A DNA stretch of 16,365 bases. Source: an uncultured Bacteroidales bacterium. GTDB taxonomy: Bacteria; Bacteroidota; Bacteroidia; Bacteroidales; UBA932. The stretch covers positions 1-16,365 of the forward strand of contig CAKUSF010000041.1 in assembly GCA_934678915.1 (NCBI GenBank). The letters are read 5' to 3'. The notes beneath the pieces are model-generated. The model was not told where the DNA came from. It did not search any database and saw nothing but the letters and a program-made list of their open reading frames with translations. The position numbers and the translations under genes were made by a program. Shown here one piece after another: positions 1-7,738 of this stretch; position 1 is the first letter of the stretch, and every line of letters starts with the position of its first letter.

Positions 1-128
1 TCTGCAAATAAATCAAGCGATTTTTGGACTTATCACACTGAATTTCAATCGATTTTGACTAAAGTAGAGACGACTAACTAGTTCTTAAGAATATAAACGT
101 CCTCAGAAAAATTCTATAGAGAAATGTT

Positions 129-752
129 ATGAATATGAATCCCTTGGCAGAGTATATCAATCCGGGTGGTGGATGCATTACCCGCTTCGGGGTGATCGCG
201 GTAGATTGTCCGGAGGCAGTCTCTGCTTCAATTGATTTCGGCTATGCGTGTCAACCTCCCTTGGCAAAATGCCTTGAATCAGGCCATTATGTTTGGGCTG
301 GCCAGATGGCGCGGCTTGGTGGCAAAACGGCATATTCAATGTTTGTGTTCAATATCTCGGTTTAAGCCATCGCATATTATTGCCGTATATTCCGGTTGCC
401 GGCCTTCATCTATGGTGAACTTCGCAATGGGAATGTCCATAGTGAATATTGGGAAAAGGTGGATGTTGCTAAAGCGTTGTGTGCCAGAATAAAGTCGTAT
501 CGGAGAAAGGAAATGGGTGATGTGACGATTGCCTCTGCCGGATCTGAGGATCAAACTGTTATGGGGGAGTGTTTCGAGTATGTGGTTCCGTTCAGCCTTT
601 TCCCTGCGATTTCAGAATCAATGCTCAAGAATATCTCCACGCTCGATGAGCATAGCCGAGCCGGGGCGATGAATATAGCGATTTTCGGCACAGGTGAGAA
701 TGCTTGGCGTTATCGTGGTCTTGTCTACCACGGCATCAAGCCTGTGGAATAG
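129..752 (+). pseudogene. Probable broken hypothetical gene (two in-frame pieces)
   Basis: I do not recognise this gene. Two open pieces lie in the same frame: 129-365 (78 codons from ATG, starting MNMNPLAEYINP and ending at TAA 363-365) and 396-752 (ending IKPVE, TAG). The second piece has no good start: it opens on TTG at 396, and its first in-frame ATG is at 513. The frame is open between the two pieces apart from the TAA, so one ancestral gene of about 207 codons broken by a stop is plausible. A second possibility is a pair of frameshifts, because the overlapping frame at 232-492 reads coherently (SRFKPSHIIAVYSG) exactly where frame 0 stops. No domain, signal peptide or membrane segment is visible. 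It is isolated from the minus-strand operon and followed by a repeat array. It could also be two unrelated chance ORFs. Confidence 0.3.
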
Positions 753-816
753 GTGCACTGATTTGTTGCTTGGTGATTATGCGGAAACCAAAGACATGAG
801 TTGCCACCTATCGGAG

Positions 817-1000
817 GGAGGCATTATTGGACGAAAATGCTGCCGTGACGAGTCGGTATGAGGGTGACGGTGTCAAAATAGGACTAAAACGCTGCCGTGG
901 CGGGTTGATTGGCGGGTGATGGTGTCAAAATAGGATGAAAACGCTGCCGAAGAGAGTCGTTGGGAGACTTTCAGTGACAAAAGTGGGTAAAATCGCTGCA
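817..1000. repeat. Four-unit 28-nt repeat array, 24-nt spacers, 52-nt period
   Basis: Units start at 817, 869, 921 and 973, an exact 52-nt period. The best two begin GGTGTCAAAATAGGA and end AAAACGCTGCC. Neighbouring units agree at about 20-26 of 28 positions by my hand alignment. The 24-nt spacers (845-868, 897-920, 949-972) resemble each other weakly (g..gagtcg), so they are not unique spacers. The array lies in the gene-free stretch 753-1041, downstream of the trkA stop. Its geometry (27/28-nt unit, 24-nt linker) matches the hairpin units around the transposase at 13.6-14.9 kb. Confidence 0.75.
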
Positions 1001-1026
1001 TTGGAGTGCAGTGTTGGAGTGCAGCA
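1001..1026. repeat. 13-bp tandem duplication
   Basis: TTGGAGTGCAG is repeated with a 13-nt period at 1001 and 1014, directly after the 52-nt array and just before the trkA end. It looks like a small slippage duplication and no function is apparent. Confidence 0.6.
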
Positions 1027-1030
1027 CTAA

Positions 1031-1043
1031 AGGGAAGCTCCCT
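1031..1043 (-). terminator. Weak hairpin at the trkA stop
   Basis: A 5-bp stem (AGGGA/TCCCT, 3-nt loop) overlaps the trkA stop codon. On the minus strand it is followed by only TTTAG. It could end the long minus-strand transcript, but stem and T-run are both short, so the call is tentative. Confidence 0.2.
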
Positions 1044-2400
1044 ACCTGAACAGACGGTCGATGTCCTTAACGGTGTGGGGGAGGGCGAAGACTACGACGC
1101 GGTCGTATGGCTCGATGCGGGTGGAGCCGATGGCGATGTAGGATTCGCTGCCTCGGATTAGGCCACCAATCACAGCGTCTTTGGGGAACGAGATGTCTTT
1201 TAGGGTGCCTTTGGTGATGGCACTGCCGGGAGCAACGGTATATTCAAGGACCTCGGCATCGGTGCCGCTCATGTACTTGACCAATCGGGCCTTGCCGCTG
1301 AGGGTGAACTTGAAAAGGCGGCCAGCGGTGATTAGTTTCTTGTTGATAACCGAATCGACCCCCATCTCCTCGGCGAGGTGGATGTACTCGATGTTCTCGA
1401 CCTCAGCGATGGTTCGGTCAACACCGAACTTTTTAGCAACGACACAGGCCAGAACGTTGGCCTCATCATTGCCTGTCAGAGCCAGAAACGCATCGTGGTC
1501 CTTGATTCCTTCCTCAAGCAGAAGGTCAGAGTTCCTGCCGTCTCCGATCACGACTATAACGTTGTCTGGAAGCCTTTCGGACAGGATCATTCCACGCTCC
1601 TTGTCCTTTTCCAAAATCTTCACCGAACTGATTTTCGGGCTAAGTTTGGCCGCGACCAGTTCAGCGATGTCCGAACCTCCGAGAATCATCACCTTGTCGA
1701 TCTCGATGTTGCTCTTGCCAAGGAACTTCATCAGGAATGACATTCCTTCGCGAGTGGCGATGATAAACACCAGGTCGTTGAACATGAACTTAGTGTCATA
1801 CTTAGGCATGATTGTCTTGCCGCTACGCGAGATGGCAATCACACGGAACTGAAGCTCATCGCTGGTGGCTATAGCAGCGAACTCCGCGATCTTCATGTCC
1901 AGAAGAGGGGAGTCCTCATCCAATTTGAAAACCTCCACCTGAAGCTTTCCCCTTGCGAAATCCATGGATTCGGTCGAAGAAGAATGTTTGAGAAGGTCGA
2001 AGATCTCGTCTGCTGCAAGTCTCTCTGGGTAGAACATCAGCTCGATGCCCATCTGCTTGAATAGCAATTTGTTCTCGGCTGAGAGGAAATCATTGTCGTC
2101 AATTCTGGCCGTGACTTTCTTTGCTCCGAGATTCTTGGCCAAAAGAGCGCTCACAAGGTTCACGTCCTGAGGCACGAATGGCACAACGGAGATGAACAAG
2201 TCAGCGTTCTGCACATCTGCCTCACGCATCACTCTCAGCGAGGAAGGTGTTCCTTCAATGGCAATCACATCGGCTATTGCACTAATGTTGGCAAGCCTCT
2301 GTGGATCATCGTCAATGACGGTTATGTCATTAGCTTCAAGGCTCAGCATCTTGGCAAGATGCGAACCTACCTCTCCGGCTCCTTGGATGACGATTTTCAT
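1042..2400 (-). CDS. trkA: Trk potassium uptake regulator TrkA
   Basis: This is the cytosolic NAD(H)/nucleotide-binding subunit that gates the TrkH potassium channel. The 452 residues match the usual two-RCK TrkA length. The first Rossmann domain has GAGEVG at residues 7-12 and acidic residues at 30-32. An RCK_C segment follows at roughly 150-220, then a second Rossmann domain from about 236 with a degenerate glycine motif (GGSDIA), then a second RCK_C from about 370. The ATG overlaps the TGA of the upstream glycosyltransferase by 4 nt (ATGA, 2397-2400), which suggests translational coupling. It is the last gene of the minus-strand run. The usual partner trkH is not in the window and may lie beyond it or elsewhere. 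Confidence 0.93.
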   Translation of the reverse strand: MKIVIQGAGEVGSHLAKMLSLEANDITVIDDDPQRLANISAIADVIAIEGTPSSLRVMREADVQNADLFISVVPFVPQDVNLVSALLAKNLGAKKVTARIDDNDFLSAENKLLFKQMGIELMFYPERLAADEIFDLLKHSSSTESMDFARGKLQVEVFKLDEDSPLLDMKIAEFAAIATSDELQFRVIAISRSGKTIMPKYDTKFMFNDLVFIIATREGMSFLMKFLGKSNIEIDKVMILGGSDIAELVAAKLSPKISSVKILEKDKERGMILSERLPDNVIVVIGDGRNSDLLLEEGIKDHDAFLALTGNDEANVLACVVAKKFGVDRTIAEVENIEYIHLAEEMGVDSVINKKLITAGRLFKFTLSGKARLVKYMSGTDAEVLEYTVAPGSAITKGTLKDISFPKDAVIGGLIRGSESYIAIGSTRIEPYDRVVVFALPHTVKDIDRLFR

Positions 2401-3503
2401 ATAAACTTCCTTAAATAGTCAAAAATTCCGTTACCTTTCAGCATTGCGAGCGGGATGATCCACTCCGGAAATAGGGACGGAACATCAATCCCGCGATGTG
2501 TGTCAGCATATTCTTGAATTGACTTGACATCGGTTTTGACTTGCATCTGCCCGAATTCCTTGTGCGCCTCCAAGACTGCTTTGAAATACTCTTTCTTCCC
2601 AGTAAGTAGATAGACCAGAGCGGAACACCCGTCAAGACATTTTCTAATGAATATGGTACCTCTGGCTCGCCTGCAAGCTTTGGCAGCCGCTTTGTCAGGT
2701 GTCAGTTCCTTGACTTCTTGCAATGAATATGTCTTAGCGAGGTTGTTTTGGAGCATCAGGAGGTTGTTCCTGTAATTCAACTTCAGTTTCCACGGGGAGT
2801 CGTTTGACAAAGTGCCGCCCCCAAGATGCCACACAACTGACTGAGGCACAACGAATATGCTCTTTCCTTCAAGTTGAAGTCTCCAGCAGAGATCAATCTC
2901 CTCCATGTGCGCGAAAAATCTGTCATCCAAGCCCCTCATCTTTGAATATTCCGTTTTGCGAACCATCAGACATGCTCCTGTGGCCCAGAATACTTTGGCA
3001 GGGGAGTCGTACTGGCCAGAGTCTTTTTCCACTCTTTTGAGAACCCTTCCTCGGCAGAACGGATAGCCGAAACGATCAAGAAGACCACCCGCTGCTCCAG
3101 CATATTCAAAACTATCCTTGTCGTACCACGAATGGAGTTTTGGGGCACAGGCCGCACATTCTGGATGGCTGTCCATCCATTTTGTAAGATGTCCTAACCA
3201 GTCTTGAGGCACTTCTATGTCGGAGTTGATAAGGACAAAATATTCAAGATCAACGGCTTCAGGTAGCGAGCAGACGGCCTTGAAAGCCCTGTTGTAACCG
3301 CCCGTGAAGCCGTAGTTCTTGTCAAGGCGGATCTGCCTTACAGTCGGGAACTTCTCCGACAGCATCTCCATGGATCCGTCCGTGGAGGCACTGTCTGCGA
3401 CTATGATCTCCGCTCCGTCAGTGGCTGAGGCCAACAGACTTGGAAGGAAACGCTCAAGATAATCCTTTGTGTTCCAGTTTAGTATGACAACCGCCGTACG
3501 CAT
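2397..3503 (-). CDS. Family 2 glycosyltransferase
   Basis: This is a GT-A fold, inverting glycosyltransferase of the rhamnosyltransferase-like GT2 group, 368 aa. The N-terminus has the typical VVILNWNTKDYLERF strand and an acidic site in the first Rossmann half (VADSAS, about 35-40). A metal/nucleotide-sugar NSD motif is at 93-95, and an acidic acceptor-side motif (EEIDLCWRLQ) at 201-210 contains the likely catalytic acid/base. No membrane segments are obvious. It probably adds a sugar to a cell-envelope glycan, but sugar and acceptor cannot be read from sequence. Only 3 nt separate its start from the FKBP stop, and it overlaps trkA by 4 nt, so it is co-transcribed with genes that are not glycan-related. 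Confidence 0.85.
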   Translation of the reverse strand: MRTAVVILNWNTKDYLERFLPSLLASATDGAEIIVADSASTDGSMEMLSEKFPTVRQIRLDKNYGFTGGYNRAFKAVCSLPEAVDLEYFVLINSDIEVPQDWLGHLTKWMDSHPECAACAPKLHSWYDKDSFEYAGAAGGLLDRFGYPFCRGRVLKRVEKDSGQYDSPAKVFWATGACLMVRKTEYSKMRGLDDRFFAHMEEIDLCWRLQLEGKSIFVVPQSVVWHLGGGTLSNDSPWKLKLNYRNNLLMLQNNLAKTYSLQEVKELTPDKAAAKACRRARGTIFIRKCLDGCSALVYLLTGKKEYFKAVLEAHKEFGQMQVKTDVKSIQEYADTHRGIDVPSLFPEWIIPLAMLKGNGIFDYLRKFI

Positions 3504-3506
3504 TGA

Positions 3507-4103
3507 TTACTCTCCTTTGTGACAATCTCCGTTGCCGTGGCAGCATTCGCCGTCCTTGTGCCCTTCACCGTTGCAATCACAGCCATCTTTATGGCAATGG
3601 CACTCGTGCTCTTCCTGAGGGAGGAACTCTCCGTGAAGGCCTTCCTTTAGCTCTTTCTCGGTAGCTTCCCTAACGCTCACCACCTTACCAGTGAAATTCA
3701 GAGTTTTACCAGCCATAGGGTGGTTGAAATCCATAACGACTGTGTCAGGTTTTACCTCATGTACGGTTCCCTGAACAACTTGGCCGGTGTTGCTGAGCAT
3801 AGGAATGATCTGGCCGACAACGAGAAGATCTTCACGTACCTTGCCGTCAATCTCGAAAGCGGCTTTAGGTAGCTCGAAAAGTCTGCTCTCATCGAATGTT
3901 CCGTAGCCTTCTTCTGGAGTGAGTGTGAATGTGAACTCATCTCCAGGTTCCTTACCTTCTACCTCACTCTCGAATTTAGGAAGAAGCATATGTGTGCCAT
4001 GGATGTAGCCGAGCGGGCGTTCTTCAGTGGCCTTGTCAGCGAGTTTTCCGTCAACAATTAGTTCGTAGGTCAGCTCGACCACATGGTTTTTCTGTACTTT
4101 CAT
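3507..4103 (-). CDS. slyD: SlyD-like FKBP peptidyl-prolyl isomerase with Cys/His tail
   Basis: This is a cytosolic FKBP-type proline isomerase and chaperone. The 198 residues show the SlyD plan. A split FKBP domain begins VELTYELIVDGK and includes GYIHGTHMLLPKFE and the TPEEGYG loop. The insert-in-flap region follows from roughly residue 70. The FKBP fold then closes with FNHPMAGKTLNFTGKVVSV. The last 35 residues contain 7 Cys and 6 His among Gly, Asp and Lys, like the nickel/metal-binding tail of E. coli SlyD. The ATG at 4103 follows a 61-nt AT-rich gap after tldE, the largest gap in this part of the run, so a separate promoter is possible though I see no clear one. The symbol is by family resemblance. 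Confidence 0.88.
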   Translation of the reverse strand: MKVQKNHVVELTYELIVDGKLADKATEERPLGYIHGTHMLLPKFESEVEGKEPGDEFTFTLTPEEGYGTFDESRLFELPKAAFEIDGKVREDLLVVGQIIPMLSNTGQVVQGTVHEVKPDTVVMDFNHPMAGKTLNFTGKVVSVREATEKELKEGLHGEFLPQEEHECHCHKDGCDCNGEGHKDGECCHGNGDCHKGE

Positions 4104-4164
4104 AATGATAATTTATTGTTAATTTGTTTACTATCTGTTTGTTAGATGTAGTATTGGCTTTGCC

Positions 4165-5649
4165 TTAAGCACTGAAGTCAACATTTCCGAACGCTAAGGT
4201 AGGAATAAGTTTTGACTTACAGAACCTCGCATCGTTTCCAGCAGCCAGAAGATTGTTCCAAAGTGTGAGAAGATTGCCGGTTATTAGCATCTCTCTTACC
4301 GGATGCACGACCTTTCCGTCCTTGAAAAGGAAGCCTTCCACTCCAAATGAAAAGTCTCCCGTGGCAGAGTTGCTGTTGCCTCCGTTGAAGCCGGTCACGA
4401 GGATACCGTCACCTACAAGCCGCATCAGTTCGGTCTTGCCGCAGGTCGCTTCGATGGTTGGTGAGCCTTGTCGAACCACAGGCTCAGCGACCGATGTAAG
4501 CAGCTCAGCAACCGAAATGCGACCGGTCGCTGAGTCAGGCCCGGTCACTGAGCTTGTCGAAGTGACCATCCCGGCGATAGACGGTGCGACACAAGCCAAA
4601 AGCACCGGCCTAGTAGCGTCCTCAATAGTCGGCTCGACCCCCATCTTACGCGACATGTAAGTGTTCACGAAATATTCCTTGACCACCCCTTTCTCAATAA
4701 TTGGAGTCTCACTAGTCGCAACTCCTTCTGAATCAAACAGCCTTGATCCCGTCTCCCCGACACTAACCGGCTTGTCCCAAATGTTTAGCCATTCTGGGAA
4801 AACTTTCTTCCCTAGCGAATCCAGCAAGAACGAGTTCTTCTGTTGCAATGAATATCCCCCCAGCGCGTTCAGCACAGGTGTCACCAGTCTTGATGCCACT
4901 TCGCTGTCAATAACCATGTTATATTTTCCGCTCTCGACCGCAACCGGACCAATCTGAGACATAGCGCGCCTAAACGCAGTTTCACCGCAGTCTTTGATGT
5001 TCAAGTCCTTGAGCATAGGGGTTGCATCCCACCAGTAACCACTGAAGCGATTCCCTTCCGTATCCTGAACAGTAACTTCAACGCCATATTCAAAGGAAGT
5101 TTCTGTGTGTCGGCAGCGCAGCCCGTTTGAATCTATCACCAACGAATCGAAGATTGAGTCAGAATATTCCCCCTCTTCAGAGATGAGTCCATCGCTGCTA
5201 TGAATTTTGAATATGCTTGCGTCGATTGCCATTCTTAGCCTTTCGTCAGATGTCAAGTCGGGATAATTCTCGTCATAAAGTCCGAGTTCCTTGCCTGTCA
5301 CAGCGTCTTTCGCTGTCCTGGAAGGATCCGGCAGATCCCTGCAAGGGTCTTTCGCCAGCATCTTGACGGTGGCAATAGCTTTCTTTAGAAAATCGTCCAA
5401 TTCGCTTTCTACCAGCCTGTTGGTCGAGAAACTTCCGAACTTTCCATCTACGAACAGACAGACGCTGATTGACCTGTCAAGGCAATGATTCACCTTGTCC
5501 AGTTCTCCATTGAGAGTCCCGAACAACTCCATCAGGCTTTTGTTCAGTGTTATACGAACCTTGTCCGCTCCTAGTCTTAGAGCCTTTTGCAGGCAAACAT
5601 CAGCGACCCTAATCTCCTTCTCCGTTAGCATTCCGTTGATTTCTTCCAT
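4165..5649 (-). CDS. tldE: TldE/PmbA-like protease subunit with repeat-encoded insertion
   Basis: This is the non-catalytic partner of the TldD/TldE heterodimeric metalloprotease (PmbA family), 494 aa. TldD/E in E. coli trims peptides such as microcin B17 and degrades CcdA. The family is recognisable in LDSLGKKVFPEWL, LFDSEGVATSETPIIEKGVV, NTYMSRKMGVEPT and the C-terminal GILVTGFNGGNSNSATGDFS, followed by REMLITGNLLTLW. There is no HExxxH, as expected for TldE. The start ATG abuts the tldD stop with no gap, and GGAGGAG at the tldD end can serve as its Shine-Dalgarno. An ATG at codon 7 is an alternative start. The odd feature is residues about 361-398, encoded by a cluster of palindromic repeats. 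From family memory the normal protein has a much shorter loop here. The frame is intact, so the gene may still work. Confidence 0.93.
   Translation of the reverse strand: MEEINGMLTEKEIRVADVCLQKALRLGADKVRITLNKSLMELFGTLNGELDKVNHCLDRSISVCLFVDGKFGSFSTNRLVESELDDFLKKAIATVKMLAKDPCRDLPDPSRTAKDAVTGKELGLYDENYPDLTSDERLRMAIDASIFKIHSSDGLISEEGEYSDSIFDSLVIDSNGLRCRHTETSFEYGVEVTVQDTEGNRFSGYWWDATPMLKDLNIKDCGETAFRRAMSQIGPVAVESGKYNMVIDSEVASRLVTPVLNALGGYSLQQKNSFLLDSLGKKVFPEWLNIWDKPVSVGETGSRLFDSEGVATSETPIIEKGVVKEYFVNTYMSRKMGVEPTIEDATRPVLLACVAPSIAGMVTSTSSVTGPDSATGRISVAELLTSVAEPVVRQGSPTIEATCGKTELMRLVGDGILVTGFNGGNSNSATGDFSFGVEGFLFKDGKVVHPVREMLITGNLLTLWNNLLAAGNDARFCKSKLIPTLAFGNVDFSA
4455..4567. repeat. Palindromic repeat cluster inside tldE
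   Basis: The clearest unit is 4543-4567: perfect 7-bp arms GGTCACT/AGTGACC around an 11-nt loop (GAGCTTGTCGA). A related unit, GGTTGGTGAGCC...TTGTCGAACC, is at 4455-4476. Between them are inverted partners: 4481-4492 (GGCTCAGCGACC) against 4525-4536 (11 of 12), and 4455-4465 against GCTCAGCAACC at 4503-4513 (10 of 11). The shared core is a GGTnnCTGAGC-type arm plus TTGTCGA. I recognise this style of dispersed palindrome from many bacterial genomes, usually between genes. Here it lies wholly within a coding frame and keeps that frame open. Confidence 0.85.
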
Positions 5650-7074
5650 CTATTCTCCTCCCACCGTCAATTTGTTAATCAGTACCGTTGGAATACCGCA
5701 GGACACTGGGCAACTTTGCCCTTTACCACATGTCCATGCCCCATCGTCTATCTTAAGGTCATTACCAACGGCCACAATGTCGGCCAAGGCCTGCGGCCCG
5801 TTACCGATGATGTTTATGTCTTTGATTGGTTGCGTCAAGTGCCCGTTCTCAATCAAGAATCCGCTCTTGACAAAGAACGTGAAATCACCCTCACCGATCT
5901 GTACCTCACCGTTACTGAACTGGTCCACATAGATTCCTTTTTTCACGGAGGCAATGATGCTCTCTTTGTCTGCCTTACCGCTTTCCATGTAGGTTGCCCT
6001 CATCCTAGGAATCGGGGCATAGCGGAATGATTCCCTCCGTCCGTTTCCGGTAGGGGAGACTCCGTAGAAATTCGCACTGATCCTATCGTGAAGGTACGAG
6101 GAAAGGACTCCGTTTCTTACCATGTAAGTCTTTTGTCCTTGGACTCCTTCGTCATCGAAGTTGATAGATCCCCTATTGAAAGGAATCGTTCCGTCATCCA
6201 CAATCGAAATGCTTTCATTGCAGATTCTTTGTCCCATTTTCTCTGAGAAAATAGACTGCCCCTTTCTGTTGAAATCGGCCTCGAAGGCATGCCCCATAGC
6301 TTCGTGCAGCAGGATCCCTGAAGCACCGGCCCCCATCACAACGGGCATCTGCCCTCCTTTAGGACGTTTGGCAGCGAACCTGTCATCGACACCGGACACT
6401 ATGCTATCCGCAATTTCGTCAAGCAGATTTTCAGAAAGCATCTCAGTTCCAAGTCTGTAGGCTCTGGATGAGTTCTTGCTTTCAATTTTACCGTCCTGAC
6501 TGAACACGACTGACGCAGACAGGATTCCCATAGGTCTAGTTTCGAATGTTAGCTCTCCTAAAGAGTTGAACATCATTATGTCGCTGACTTGACCAGAGAA
6601 CGACACAATCACCTTTACGACTCTAGAGTCCCTTTCATCGATCTTTTCCTTTAACTTTTCCATCCACGGAACGAGTAGGCTCGCGTCAGTGGACCGCCAA
6701 TCCTGTCCGTACGGGTACCTGTCCTTGGGTGGAGTTAGGGTCTTACATTGGATTGCTCCTGCGTTTCCAGTTCCGCTTTCCGCTATTTTAGATGCAGCGA
6801 TAGCTGCCTCGGCCATTGAGTTTGAATCTGTGCTTTCGGAGTAGGCATAACCTGTTTTTTCTCCATTGAGTACCCGGATTCCGACACCGTAGTCGATGTG
6901 GAATCCACCTGAGGAGACAATTCCGTCTCTGAGAAGCAAATCGTTGTAAGATGTGTTCTCAAAAAATAAGTCACAATAGCTCCCACCACCTTTCAGCCCG
7001 TCAGAGGCCAGTCTTTCTAACTTGGCTTCATTGACTTGAAACAGATTGAGATAGAAATTCTTATCCTTGTACAT
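5650..7074 (-). CDS. tldD: TldD-like metalloprotease catalytic subunit
   Basis: This is the zinc-dependent catalytic subunit of the TldD/TldE protease, 474 aa from the chosen start. The HExxxH metal motif is H257-E-A-M-G-H262 followed by FEADFNRKG. The C-terminal WTCGKGQ supplies the Cys that serves as a further zinc ligand in E. coli TldD, and the protein ends in the typical LTVGGE. The ATG at 7074 (MYKDKNFYLNLF) is chosen over a longer frame reaching 7158, because the extra 28 residues are basic, unlike the family, and are encoded inside the upstream kinase gene. The start overlaps that gene by 14 nt, and the TAG is immediately followed by the tldE ATG. The three genes are therefore translationally linked. 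Confidence 0.95.
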   Translation of the reverse strand: MYKDKNFYLNLFQVNEAKLERLASDGLKGGGSYCDLFFENTSYNDLLLRDGIVSSGGFHIDYGVGIRVLNGEKTGYAYSESTDSNSMAEAAIAASKIAESGTGNAGAIQCKTLTPPKDRYPYGQDWRSTDASLLVPWMEKLKEKIDERDSRVVKVIVSFSGQVSDIMMFNSLGELTFETRPMGILSASVVFSQDGKIESKNSSRAYRLGTEMLSENLLDEIADSIVSGVDDRFAAKRPKGGQMPVVMGAGASGILLHEAMGHAFEADFNRKGQSIFSEKMGQRICNESISIVDDGTIPFNRGSINFDDEGVQGQKTYMVRNGVLSSYLHDRISANFYGVSPTGNGRRESFRYAPIPRMRATYMESGKADKESIIASVKKGIYVDQFSNGEVQIGEGDFTFFVKSGFLIENGHLTQPIKDINIIGNGPQALADIVAVGNDLKIDDGAWTCGKGQSCPVSCGIPTVLINKLTVGGE

Positions 7075-7684
7075 TCTTATGTTTTCTTTTTTCTTCTTCC
7101 AGATGTTTTTCGTACTCCTCGTTGATAGCCTGAATCTTACTGAACTTTTCCGGTTCACGGATAATCTTCCCGTCTTCCGAAGCCTCAGCCACTATGGTGA
7201 AAGGCACGTTTGAGTTGTCGAGCAACATCCACTTGTCACAAATCGGCATAAAATCGCGGAATAGATAGTGAAGTCCTACGTTGTAGCGCCGCCGGATTGT
7301 CTCTTCCTTGATGTTATGGCCACCAGCCGCCACTCTGGCTGCCACCCTGGCCACTGCTAGATCGGGAGAGTTCAGCCAAAAGTACAAGATAGTCACGTAG
7401 TAACCTGCTTCTTTAGCTTCTTGTATTACTTTCAGTAGAAATCTGGTAGCCAACGTTGTTTCAATGCAGAAATCAGCTTTCCGTTGAAGCAAGTACCTCA
7501 TTTTTATCAACATATAGCGACTGGCAGCCACGTAGGCGCTTTCCGGCTTGAAAGGAGAGAGACTCTTCGCGAACTCATCTGAGTTCACGAATTCACTACA
7601 TTCCAGCATTCCCGGCAGAAGTGCATAGGATGCGGTTGTCTTTCCTGAGCCATTGCAGCCAGCTATGATAAAAAGTCTAGGCAT
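7061..7684 (-). CDS. Zeta-toxin-like P-loop kinase (COG4185 type)
   Basis: This is a small P-loop ATPase/kinase of the zeta-toxin-like group, 207 aa. The Walker A motif is GCNGSGKTT at 9-17. NSDEFAKSLSPFKPE follows, matching the acidic/substrate segment of the family, then the conserved CIETTLATRFLLKVIQEAK. An arginine-rich lid segment (GGHNIKEETIRRRYN) and a WMLLDNS block follow. True zeta toxins phosphorylate UDP-N-acetylglucosamine, but the chromosomal COG4185 relatives have no settled substrate. No small epsilon-like antitoxin ORF is adjacent. The C-terminus is highly charged (EEYEKHLEEEKRKHK), probably helical. It overlaps the tldD start by 14 nt and follows the TIGR02757 gene by a 54-nt gap with a small GC hairpin (CCGC/GCGG). 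Confidence 0.82.
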   Translation of the reverse strand: MPRLFIIAGCNGSGKTTASYALLPGMLECSEFVNSDEFAKSLSPFKPESAYVAASRYMLIKMRYLLQRKADFCIETTLATRFLLKVIQEAKEAGYYVTILYFWLNSPDLAVARVAARVAAGGHNIKEETIRRRYNVGLHYLFRDFMPICDKWMLLDNSNVPFTIVAEASEDGKIIREPEKFSKIQAINEEYEKHLEEEKRKHKNVQG

Positions 7685-7738
7685 AAAACTTCAGTCCACC
7701 GCAAAGCCGCGGCATTAATTATTATACGGTATATTCCT

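Noticed and set aside
817..1000. CRISPR array (28-nt repeats, 24-nt spacers)
   Set aside because: Repeats differ at up to about 8 of 28 positions, the spacers resemble each other, only four units exist, and no cas genes are nearby.
1181..1852. 223-aa plus-strand ORF
   Set aside because: It is antisense to trkA, and its Ser/Arg/Pro-rich composition is typical of a shadow frame.
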